Positions 1 through 6,963 of a stretch of DNA of 7,626 nt are shown here, piece by piece. The position numbers and the translations under genes were made by a program. Numbering within the stretch: position 1 is the first letter of the stretch; the number at the start of each line of letters is the position of its first letter. This stretch comes from an uncultured Mycoplasmataceae bacterium (GTDB lineage: Bacteria > Bacillota_I > Bacilli_A > Mycoplasmatales > Mycoplasmoidaceae): the NCBI GenBank assembly GCA_949299825.1, contig CASGBP010000032.1, forward strand, positions 1-7,626, given 5' to 3'. The notes below the pieces were generated by a model. It had not been told where the DNA came from, did no database searches, and saw only the letters and a list, made by a program, of their open reading frames with translations.

Positions 1-969
1 CGTGATGATGTTGTTGAAGGATTGACAGCAATTATTTCAATAAAACATCCTAATCCTCAATATGAAGGTCAAACAAAAGGTAAGTTAGGAAATACTGAGG
101 TTAGACAATTTGTAAACCAAATAGTTACTGAAATTTTTGAAAAATACATGTTAGAAAATCCTGAAGAAGGAAAGATTATTGTTCAAAAGGCAATGTTAGC
201 GATGGAAGCTAGAAAAAAATCTCATGAGGCAAGAGAAGCTACAAGAAGAAAATCTCCTTTTGAAACTAATTCATTACCAGGTAAGTTAGCTGATTGTTCA
301 TCAAGAGATCCTTCATTATGTGAGTTATTTATTGTCGAAGGAGATTCAGCGGGTGGATCAGCAAAATCAGGGAGAGAAAGAGAATTTCAAGCAATATTAC
401 CATTAAAAGGAAAAATCATAAACGTTGAGAAAGCAGCCACAGATAAGATATTTAAAAACGAAGAAATCTTAAATATGATTACTGCTATTGGGGCAGGTGT
501 AGGACCAGAATTTAATATTGAAAAATTAAGATATAACCGAATTATTATTATGACCGATGCTGATGTGGATGGAAGTCACATTAGAATTTTAATGTTAACT
601 TTCTTCTATCGATACATGACTCAATTGATTAATAATGGTAATATCTTTATTGCTCAACCACCATTATATAAAGTGTCATGATCAAAAACTATTAAATATG
701 CATATACTGAGGAAGAATTAAGTCAATATAAACAAGAAGCTGGAAATGCAAAAGTAAATATTCAAAGATATAAAGGTCTAGGTGAAATGAATCCTAGTCA
801 GTTGTGAGAAACAACAATGGATCCACGTAATCGAGTTTTATTAAAAGTTACTTTAGATGATGCAATTTTAGCAGATAAAATGTTTTCAATGTTAATGAGT
901 GATGATGTCGCTCCAAGAAAAGAATTCATTACTGATAATGCTAAGTATGTTAAGAATGTTGATATTTAA
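1..969 (+). CDS. gyrB: DNA gyrase subunit B, C-terminal half (partial, 5' end outside window)
   Basis: GyrB is the ATPase subunit of gyrase, the type IIA topoisomerase that introduces negative supercoils, and works as GyrA2GyrB2. The visible 322 residues cover the end of the transducer domain (REGLTAIISIKHP), the TOPRIM domain and the GyrB tail; full-length proteins are about 640 residues, so roughly half is missing to the left. TOPRIM metal-binding motifs are visible: EGDSAGG at 337-357 and DADVDG at 556-573. LPGKLADCSSRDP identifies GyrB rather than ParE. Two in-frame TGA codons, at 679-681 and 805-807, must be Trp; the second gives the conserved QLWETTMDP. The frame ends FITDNAKYVKNVDI then TAA, the usual GyrB ending. 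gyrA follows after 16 bp, so the two subunits are presumably co-transcribed. Identity is certain from motifs; no frameshift is seen. Confidence 0.98.
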
Positions 970-974
970 TAACT

Positions 975-980
975 AGGAGA
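975..980 (+). promoter_or_regulatory. Ribosome binding site of gyrA
   Basis: AGGAGA lies five bases upstream of the ATG at 986, just after the gyrB stop. It supports this ATG as the gyrA start. No promoter-like sequence is visible in the 16-bp gap, which fits gyrB-gyrA co-transcription. Confidence 0.85.
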
Positions 981-985
981 AAAAA

Positions 986-3562
986 ATGTCTATAAATAAG
1001 TCTAAAAAATCACGTTTATCACCTGAAGAAATAAAAGATCAATTAAGTCAAACAGTTGTTAAAGATCAACCAATTGTAAAAGAACTTAAAACTTCTTTTA
1101 TGGATTATGCAATGTCAGTAATAGTATCAAGAGCTCTACCTGATGTACGAGATGGATTTAAACCTGTACATCGTAGGGTGTTATATGCTGCATACTCATT
1201 AGGGATGACTCATGATAAACCTTACAAGAAATCAGCTCGTTTAGTTGGGGAAGTTATTGGTAAGTTCCATCCACATGGTGATACAGCAGCTTATGAAACT
1301 ATGGTACGTATGGCTCAAGATTTTTCTATGCGTTATACCTTAATTGATGGTCATGGTAACTTTGGTTCAATTGATGGAGATAGTGCAGCAGCAATGAGAT
1401 ATACTGAAGCTAGATTATCAAAAATTTCTGCTGAACTATTAAGATATATTGATAAGGAAACAGTTCAATTTGTTGAAAATTATGATGGTTCAGAACAAGA
1501 ACCAACAGTTTTACCAGCAATTTTTCCAAATTTACTAGCTAATGGTTCAGTTGGTATTGCTGTAGGTATGTCAACTTCAATGCCTCCACATAATTTAAAT
1601 GAAATTTGTGATGCTGCTAAAGCTCTATCATTAAATGAAAATCTAACTACTGATGAATTAATGCAATACATAAAAGGTCCAGATTTTCCAACTGGGGCTG
1701 AAATTGTTGGTGAATTTGGAATTAGAGATTATTTTGAAACTGGTAGAGGTTGTGTAACTATTAGATCAAAATATGAAATTGAAGAAATTGATAATGGTAA
1801 AAGTCAAATTGTAATTACTGCTATTCCTTATCAAATTAATAAGGCAAAAGTTATTAATCACATTGTAGAACTTGTGTCACAAAAACAAATTGATGGTATT
1901 ACTGATTTGAGAGATGAAACTAGTAGAGATGGAATAAGAATTGTAATTGAATTACGAAGAGATATAGTACCTGAAGTATTGTTAAATAAATTATTTAAAG
2001 CAACTAGATTACAAGTTAATTTTAATGTAAACAATCTAGCTTTAGTTGATGGGGTTCCAAAGATACTAAGCATGAAGGACTTATTATTAAAATATCTTGA
2101 GCACCAATATAATGTGTTGGTTGCAAGATACACATATGATCTTAGAAAAGCTGAAGAACGAGAACATATTCTTGAAGGTCTAGTAATTGCTGTTGATAAT
2201 ATTGATGAAACAGTAGAAATAATTAAAAATGCAAAGAATGATGAAGAAGCTCAAGCTAAGTTAATGGAAAGATTTAAATTGAGTGAAATTCAAGCAAAAC
2301 ACATTTTAGATATGAGATTACGTCAACTAACAGGATTACAAATTGAAAAACTTAAAAATGAATTATCTCAATTAAAAGAAACTATTATTGATTATCGAGA
2401 TATTTTAAATAGAAAAGAAAGACAAACAGAAATTATTGGTAATCAATTAGATGATTTAAAAGCAAAATACGGGGATGAACGACAAACAGAAATTTTATAT
2501 GGGGTTTCAGCTTCTATTGATGATGAAGATTTGATCCCTGTTCAAAATATTGTAATTACAATGAGTAAACGAGGATATTTAAAACGTTTACCTATTGATA
2601 CTTATAGGGTACAAAGAAGAGGTGGAGTAGGTGTACAAGGCTTAAAGGTTCATGAGGATGATGATGTAGAAAAAATGCTAGTGACTACCACTCATACTGA
2701 TTTATTATTCTTTACTGATTTAGGAAGAGTACATAGAGTAAGAGCACATCAAATACCTCCAGGTTCTAGACAATCAAAAGGAATACCAGCAATCAACATT
2801 ATTAATATTGAAAAAGGTGAACAAATATTATCAATGTTACCAATAGATAGTTATGAAAATTCATATTTATTATTTATTACTAAAAAAGGTATTTCAAAAC
2901 GAACTAATTTATCAAACTTTGAAAGCATTAGAGCAAATGGTAAAATTGCTATTACCCTAAAAGATGATGATAAGTTATTTTCAGTCCATAAAACTTCAGG
3001 GAATTCGGAAGTATTCATTGGTGCTTCAAATGGAAAACTTGTTAGGTTTAATGAACATCTAATTCGTGATATGGGTAGAACTGCTGCTGGAGTAAAAGCA
3101 ATTAGCTTGTTACCAAAAGAATTTGTTGTAGGTAGTGGAACAAGTGAAGAAGGTAAATATGTGTTATCAATTGGTGAAAAAGGAGTAGGAAAGCTAACTG
3201 ATATTAATTTATATCGTTTAACTAATAGAGGTGCTAAGGGTGTTACTACTTTAAAAGTTAATGAAAAAACAGGTAATCTTGCTTCAATTAAATTAGTTAA
3301 TGGCGATGAAGAATTATTGTTAATTACTTCAGTGGGAAAAATTATTAGATTACCAATTGCTCAAATAAATACTATTTCAAGAAACACATCAGGTGTTAAA
3401 CTTATGAATGTAGAGGATAAGGAAAAAATTCAATCAGTTGCCATATTTAAAAATGATGACAACATTGATGAAGAATTAAATAATGAATCATTACCAACTA
3501 ATAATGATAATAATGATTCAAATAATGATCAAAACAAAAATGATGATGAGGTAACAAGTTAA
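986..3562 (+). CDS. gyrA: DNA gyrase subunit A
   Basis: GyrA is the DNA breakage-reunion and wrapping subunit of gyrase. The 858-residue protein is complete and near the usual family length. The N-terminal catalytic region (about 35-370) holds the active-site tyrosine Y139 after R138 in AAMRYTEARLS (Tyr codon 1400-1402). The quinolone-determining loop reads HPHGDTAAYE, giving Thr100 and Glu104 at the positions equivalent to E. coli Ser83 and Asp87. A coiled-coil segment with AEEREHILEGL and LDMRLRQLTGL spans about 370-490. The C-terminal beta-pinwheel begins with the GyrA box, here QRRGGVG at 543-549; the usual motif has Arg or Lys at the sixth place. The protein ends in an Asn/Asp-rich acidic tail (about 823-858). 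It has no Trp, hence no TGA. The start follows an AGGAGA site. The gyrB neighbour and the box argue for GyrA over ParC. Confidence 0.98.
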   Translation: MSINKSKKSRLSPEEIKDQLSQTVVKDQPIVKELKTSFMDYAMSVIVSRALPDVRDGFKPVHRRVLYAAYSLGMTHDKPYKKSARLVGEVIGKFHPHGDTAAYETMVRMAQDFSMRYTLIDGHGNFGSIDGDSAAAMRYTEARLSKISAELLRYIDKETVQFVENYDGSEQEPTVLPAIFPNLLANGSVGIAVGMSTSMPPHNLNEICDAAKALSLNENLTTDELMQYIKGPDFPTGAEIVGEFGIRDYFETGRGCVTIRSKYEIEEIDNGKSQIVITAIPYQINKAKVINHIVELVSQKQIDGITDLRDETSRDGIRIVIELRRDIVPEVLLNKLFKATRLQVNFNVNNLALVDGVPKILSMKDLLLKYLEHQYNVLVARYTYDLRKAEEREHILEGLVIAVDNIDETVEIIKNAKNDEEAQAKLMERFKLSEIQAKHILDMRLRQLTGLQIEKLKNELSQLKETIIDYRDILNRKERQTEIIGNQLDDLKAKYGDERQTEILYGVSASIDDEDLIPVQNIVITMSKRGYLKRLPIDTYRVQRRGGVGVQGLKVHEDDDVEKMLVTTTHTDLLFFTDLGRVHRVRAHQIPPGSRQSKGIPAINIINIEKGEQILSMLPIDSYENSYLLFITKKGISKRTNLSNFESIRANGKIAITLKDDDKLFSVHKTSGNSEVFIGASNGKLVRFNEHLIRDMGRTAAGVKAISLLPKEFVVGSGTSEEGKYVLSIGEKGVGKLTDINLYRLTNRGAKGVTTLKVNEKTGNLASIKLVNGDEELLLITSVGKIIRLPIAQINTISRNTSGVKLMNVEDKEKIQSVAIFKNDDNIDEELNNESLPTNNDNNDSNNDQNKNDDEVTS
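2421..2494 (+). repeat. 14-bp direct repeat inside gyrA, 60 bp apart
   Basis: GACAAACAGAAATT occurs at 2421-2434 and again at 2481-2494, exactly 60 bp (20 codons) later in the same frame, encoding RQTEI twice. The second copy sits in the conserved (D)ERxTEI stretch found in GyrA proteins. The first lies in the preceding helical region. It may be a small duplication or chance in an AT-rich gene. Confidence 0.6.
3548..3552 (+). promoter_or_regulatory. Ribosome binding site candidate for the glycosyltransferase gene, inside the gyrA end
   Basis: GAGGT lies in the last gyrA codons, 12 bases before the ATG at 3565. That spacing is longer than optimal. With only 2 bp between the gyrA stop and this ATG, translational coupling to gyrA is likely to help initiation. 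Confidence 0.5.
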
Positions 3563-3564
3563 AA

Positions 3565-4323
3565 ATGTATACTACAACTTATAAAAATATTTCTAGAAAA
3601 ATTTTCTCAACAAGTGACCTAGATTATTCTAAGTTGTTAGTTATTGTACCAGTATATAATGAGGCTAAAAATATTGAAAAAGCAATAAATAATTTAAAAA
3701 AAATAAAAAATATTAACTTTTTAATAATTGATGATTGTTCAACTGATGATAGTTTAAAAATAATAAAAAAGAATAAATGAAATTATATTCATAATGAAAC
3801 AAATATGAAGTTAGCAGAAACATTTAGAATTGGAGTAGAATATGCCATTAAGAATGGTTATCAATATGTAGTTCAATTTGATGGTGATGGTCAGCATGAA
3901 GCAAATACTATAAAAGAAATGTTATTATTTGCTATGAAGGGATATGATATTGTTATAGCATCTCGTTACTTAGAAAATAGTGATGCTAAAAATAATGTAA
4001 CACCATACAAAAAAATTGCTCATAATTTATTGAAATTTTTTATTATGTTGAAGACTTACCAAAAAGTTTCTGATCCAACTTGTGGACTTAGATTATACAA
4101 TTGACAAGCCATGAATTTATTTGTTAAAAATCATAAATTAACACCTGAACCAGCTACATTAGGTTATTTTATTAAAAAAGAAAAAATGAAAGTAAAAGAA
4201 GTTCCAACGATTATTTATGTAAGAGAAAATGGAGAATCATATTTTAAGAGCAAATGAAATATTTTTAAATATATGTCAAAACAAATCTTTAATTTAATAA
4301 TTTTACCTAGGAGGGTAAGGTAA
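3565..4323 (+). CDS. Family-2 glycosyltransferase, dolichyl-phosphate-mannose-synthase-like
   Basis: A 252-residue GT-A fold enzyme that would transfer a sugar from a nucleotide-sugar to a lipid acceptor at the inner face of the membrane. Motifs in order: VIVPVYNEAKN (26-36, nucleotide binding), IIDDCSTDDS (54-63), the metal-binding DxD in FDGDGQH (D106, D108), IASRY, and DPTCGLRLYNW. The ending ENGESYFKSKW resembles the HGESK segment of DPM1/GtrB-type enzymes. There is no transmembrane helix; the last 25 residues are basic and aromatic with a FNLIIL patch and could bind the membrane peripherally. Three in-frame TGA codons (3778, 4102, 4255) encode Trp72, Trp180 and Trp231; read as stops they would split the gene into fragments. 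The acceptor and sugar cannot be told from sequence; galU two genes downstream makes UDP-glucose a reasonable donor (inference). Its stop overlaps the next start by one base. Confidence 0.9.
4309..4315 (+). promoter_or_regulatory. Strong ribosome binding site of the exonuclease-like gene, inside the glycosyltransferase coding end
   Basis: AGGAGGG sits seven bases before the ATG at 4323 and is a full anti-16S match. It doubles as tandem AGG AGG arginine codons near the C terminus of the glycosyltransferase. It fixes the downstream start at the TAATG junction. Confidence 0.92.
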
Positions 4324-4880
4324 TGAATAAAATTTTTGATACTGAAAGTGTTGTTATTTTTGATATGGAAGTTTTATCATTTGATTTAAATGAAAAAGTT
4401 TTGGTTCAATTTTCAGCTAGAAGATATCAAGGTAATGACATGATAGATAAACTTGATATTTTAATTAATGAACCATACATTAAATTAGATGCTAATTTTA
4501 CTTCTAGAACAAGAATTACTAACACATTACTACAACAAAGAGGAATAAGCTATGAATTAGCTCTAAATAAAATTCAAAATTTTATTAAAGATAGCACTTT
4601 AGTTACATATAAGGGAAATTTCTTTTATTTACAATTATTATGAAAGATGTTTGATAACAAGTTAAAGAATCCAACTATTGATGTTGTAGATGTAGCTCAT
4701 GATTTAAAAATTATTCATAGTAATCCTGATAACTTATCTTTAGAAGATCTAGCTTTAAGTTTAAATATTCATTTTGATCCTAATCGATGACACAATGCAA
4801 GTTATGATGTTTCAGTTATTGAAAAAATTTGATTTAGAATGAAATCAATTTATAAAAGAGGATTAAGTGATGAAGAATAA
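4323..4880 (+). CDS. DnaQ-fold (DEDD family) exonuclease-like protein with altered Exo II motif
   Basis: A 185-residue protein resembling the 3'-5' exonuclease domain of DNA polymerase III epsilon and RNase T-type proteins. Exo I is VIFDMEVLSFD (D14, E16). Exo III is HNASYDVSVI (H157, D162), the DEDDh arrangement. NLSLEDLALSLNI (137-149) matches the family's 'SLdaLc..lgI' stretch. At Exo II, where the family has a pattern like HNxxFD, this protein reads YKGNFFYLQLL, with Tyr102 where Asp is expected. It may therefore be catalytically weakened or dead, or use another residue. TGA codons at 4641, 4788 and 4830 encode Trp107, Trp156 and Trp170. The start is set by AGGAGGG seven bases upstream and overlaps the glycosyltransferase stop by one base. 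The end overlaps galU by 11 bp. No polymerase domain is attached. The fold call is fairly sure; substrate and activity are unknown. Confidence 0.75.
4857..4862 (+). promoter_or_regulatory. Ribosome binding site of galU, deciding between GTG and ATG starts
   Basis: AGAGGA lies seven bases before the ATG at 4870 and only four before an in-frame GTG at 4867. The spacing favours ATG 4870. It lies inside the exonuclease-like coding region, so galU translation is probably coupled to it. Confidence 0.75.
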
Positions 4881-5760
4881 AGTAACAAAGGCTATTATTC
4901 CTGCAGGTGGTTTTGGTACTCGTTTTTTACCTGCATCAAAATCCATCCCAAAGGAAATGTTTCCTATTATTGATAAACCAACCATTCATTTCATTGTTGA
5001 AGAAGCTATTAAAAGTGGAATTACTGATATTTTAATTATTGTATCTTCTAATAAAAATTCAATCTTAGATTACTTTGATTATAACTATGAATTAGAACAA
5101 AAATTATTAAAAGCTAATAAGACAAATTTATATAACTTGATAAGAGATATTCCAAATATGGTTAATATTCAATATGTTAGACAAAAAGAGGCTCTAGGGT
5201 TAGGACATGCCATAATGTTAGCTGAAAGTTTTGCAAACAATGAACCGATTGCAATTTTATTAGGAGATGATGTAGTTTTTTATAACAACAAACAAAAACC
5301 AGCAATTAAGCAATGTATTGAAGCTTTTGAACAAACAAATAGTTCAATTGTTGGAGTTCAACCAGTAGAAACCAACCAATTAAATAAATATGGAATTATT
5401 GATCCAAAAAATCCAAATGATTTAAAGAATAAGGATTTATTTGAACTTAAGGGAATGGTTGAAAAACCAGCAATAAAAGATGCTCCAAGCAATTATGCTA
5501 TTTTAGGTAGATATGTTTTAACTAATGATATTTTTAAGGAGTTAAAAAAAACCAAGTTTGACAAAAATAATGAAATTGAATTAACTAATGCAATCCTTGG
5601 TTTACTAAAACATAATAAAGTTTATGCAAAAGTGTTTGAAGGTGATAGATTTGATATTGGTTCAAAATTAGGTTATGTAAAATCTTTTATTTATCAATCT
5701 ATGTTAGATAATGATATTAAGGATGAGATCTTAACTTATATTAAAACCTTTAATAAATAA
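4870..5760 (+). CDS. galU: UTP-glucose-1-phosphate uridylyltransferase
   Basis: GalU makes UDP-glucose and pyrophosphate from UTP and glucose-1-phosphate in the cytoplasm, supplying donor for glycolipid, capsule or glycan synthesis. The 296-residue protein is complete and of normal length. Visible motifs, numbered from the ATG: the nucleotide-binding loop IIPAGGFGTRFLPASK (9-24) with PKEM containing Lys28, KPTIHFIVEEA, the EALGLGHAI segment, LLGDD with the metal-binding Asp, KYGIIDP, GMVEKP, AILGRYVL, and FDIGSKLGYVKS near the C terminus. An in-frame GTG one codon upstream is a less likely start because of ribosome-site spacing. The first 11 bp overlap the exonuclease-like gene. No Trp codons occur. 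It is the last gene of the five-gene cluster, and the glycosyltransferase two genes upstream is a possible consumer of its product. Family assignment is firm. Confidence 0.95.
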   Translation: MKNKVTKAIIPAGGFGTRFLPASKSIPKEMFPIIDKPTIHFIVEEAIKSGITDILIIVSSNKNSILDYFDYNYELEQKLLKANKTNLYNLIRDIPNMVNIQYVRQKEALGLGHAIMLAESFANNEPIAILLGDDVVFYNNKQKPAIKQCIEAFEQTNSSIVGVQPVETNQLNKYGIIDPKNPNDLKNKDLFELKGMVEKPAIKDAPSNYAILGRYVLTNDIFKELKKTKFDKNNEIELTNAILGLLKHNKVYAKVFEGDRFDIGSKLGYVKSFIYQSMLDNDIKDEILTYIKTFNK

Positions 5761-5787
5761 TTTATATATTGTATAATATATAAGTTA
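5732..5787 (+). repeat. Overlapping inverted repeats at the end of galU, with mutually exclusive pairings
   Basis: TTATATATT (5762-5770) and AATATATAA (5775-5783) form a perfect 9-bp stem with a GTAT loop. The right arm also pairs with an earlier arm: TAACTTATAT (5732-5741, inside galU) is the exact reverse complement of ATATAAGTTA (5778-5787). The two structures share bases 5778-5783 and cannot form together. No poly-T tract follows, so this is not a classic terminator. Low sequence complexity makes chance pairing possible. Confidence 0.55.
5772..5777 (+). promoter_or_regulatory. Putative -10 box for the 346-residue protein gene
   Basis: A perfect TATAAT lies just after the galU stop and would start transcription near 5784, giving a leader of about 60 bases. 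The -35 region is weak (TTTAAT at 5749-5754, 17-bp spacer). A second TATAAT at 5819-5824 would give a much shorter leader. Both are in AT-rich sequence, so either may be chance. Confidence 0.5.
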
Positions 5788-5827
5788 GGGCTTTCTTAAT
5801 AAATGAGGGAATAAATAATATAATAAT

Positions 5828-5839
5828 CTACATATGTAG
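5828..5839 (+). repeat. Perfect 12-bp palindrome next to a ribosome binding site
   Basis: CTACATATGTAG is its own reverse complement and ends one base before the GAGGA ribosome binding site (5841-5845) of the following gene. Its position suits a protein-binding operator or a small hairpin affecting initiation. No known regulator can be assigned. Confidence 0.6.
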
Positions 5840-5848
5840 TGAGGAAAT

Positions 5849-6889
5849 ATGTTTGGATTTAGAAGCAAGAAAAAAGAGAGTAATGAGGCAAAAAAACCTA
5901 TTATAATTGAACCTGAAAATTCTACAAGCAACACAGGAAGAATATATCAGTCAGCTGAAAAATATGGTGTTAAACCAGAATATTTTGATTATGACAAAAT
6001 AGAATTAAATCCTTTTTTAACAGGTGATAAGGAATATCGAAACCAATTAAAACAAGATGATAAATTTTGTAGTAGAAAATATGGTTCAGTGATTCAAAAT
6101 GATAATTGTTGCATGAGGAAACGTTTCTTGTCAGATTTAAATGCTTTTGATGAGATTAATACTGATATTTCTAATGGAATTGATGCCAATAGTTTTTCTT
6201 CACTATCAAGTGCACGAAGAACTTTTTATAACTCAGTTGATAGAAATGTAGCAGATGCAAAAAAACAGAAAGAAATTCAAAAATTCTTTAGAGATCATCC
6301 TGAACATTTAAATAGTGATCATCGAGGTTTATTTCCAGAAGATTATAATAATATTACCAATAATTTTAGAAGGCAAGCAGAAATATTATCAAAAAGAACA
6401 AGAGAAATGTTATTAAATGAAAAAACTAAGGTCTTAACTTTAGATAATATTCACAATGAAGATATTAATACTAATTTAGTTAGAAACAGGGATACAAGAT
6501 TTATTATTGATGTAAAAGATAGACATGCAATAAATATGAAAGAATATCAGAAATCAATTGAAAGAACTTCACCTGAAATGTTGATGAATAGAAACTATAT
6601 GAGAACATTAGGTACATCAAGAATGATAAATGATCAATTAATTGGAAATACACCAATAAATGAATATAACTTTGATACTGTTAAAAGAACTGAGCAATTG
6701 TTATCAGGACAGTTAAGATTGAAACCAGAAGTTCCAGATGTATTTGAATTTATGCAAAAACAAGAAGATTTAAGAAAAACTCAAGAGGAAAAAGATAACA
6801 CTATTGATTTAGATAAACTTACTCCATATAATATTGTTAAACCTGATATAAGAATCCGTAAATCAGAAAAAAGAAATATTATTATTTAA
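5849..6889 (+). CDS. Hypothetical soluble charged protein, 346 residues
   Basis: I do not recognise this protein. It starts at an ATG preceded by GAGGA (5841-5845) and runs 346 codons to TAA without TGA or any Trp. There is no signal peptide, lipobox or membrane segment, so it is probably cytoplasmic or peripheral. The N terminus (MFGFRSKKKE) is basic, followed by a polar, probably disordered stretch to about residue 30. Three cysteines cluster at 74, 87 and 88. The middle (about 120-240) is rich in Arg, Lys, Asp and Glu and probably mostly helical, with pieces such as KKQKEIQKFFRDHPEHL and NNFRRQAEILSKRTREMLL. A Met/Arg-rich patch covers about 243-260. A charged helix (QKQEDLRKTQEEKD) precedes the C terminus. 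I see no catalytic motif. It has its own leader with a TATAAT box and a palindrome, so it is probably a separate unit from galU. Codon use looks like its neighbours. Confidence 0.85.
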   Translation: MFGFRSKKKESNEAKKPIIIEPENSTSNTGRIYQSAEKYGVKPEYFDYDKIELNPFLTGDKEYRNQLKQDDKFCSRKYGSVIQNDNCCMRKRFLSDLNAFDEINTDISNGIDANSFSSLSSARRTFYNSVDRNVADAKKQKEIQKFFRDHPEHLNSDHRGLFPEDYNNITNNFRRQAEILSKRTREMLLNEKTKVLTLDNIHNEDINTNLVRNRDTRFIIDVKDRHAINMKEYQKSIERTSPEMLMNRNYMRTLGTSRMINDQLIGNTPINEYNFDTVKRTEQLLSGQLRLKPEVPDVFEFMQKQEDLRKTQEEKDNTIDLDKLTPYNIVKPDIRIRKSEKRNIII

Positions 6890-6921
6890 TTACCATCTAC
6901 ATTAATAAATTACTTTTAAAT

Positions 6922-6946
6922 AAAAAAAGCATTGTTACCCAATGCT
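6922..6946 (-). terminator. Rho-independent terminator of the tRNA-Thr transcript, possibly bidirectional
   Basis: Read on the minus strand, AGCATTG-GGTAA-CAATGCT forms a perfect 7-bp stem with a five-base loop, followed by a run of seven T. It starts 17 bases after the tRNA CCA end. On the plus strand the same stem is followed only by the weaker TAATTTTAT, so it may also help end the 346-residue protein transcript 33 bases after its stop. Confidence 0.9.
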
Positions 6947-6963
6947 AATTTTATATATTAATA

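Noticed and set aside
1480..1671. Minus-strand 63-codon frame inside gyrA
   Set aside because: It is antisense to well-conserved GyrA sequence and has no family-like motif of its own.
1858..2133. Minus-strand 91-codon frame inside gyrA
   Set aside because: It is a shadow of the gyrA coding strand; the sense frame is unambiguous.
986..3562. ParC instead of GyrA
   Set aside because: The upstream subunit has the GyrB-type LPGKLADCSS and EGDSAGG stretches, and the C-terminal domain carries a nearly complete GyrA box.
3565..4323. Glycosyltransferase gene as a pseudogene in pieces
   Set aside because: The apparent breaks are TGA codons in an organism that reads TGA as Trp, and the motifs continue smoothly across all three.
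5762..5783. Rho-independent terminator for galU
   Set aside because: The stem is entirely A-T and no T-run follows, so it does not meet the usual pattern. It is listed as an inverted repeat instead.
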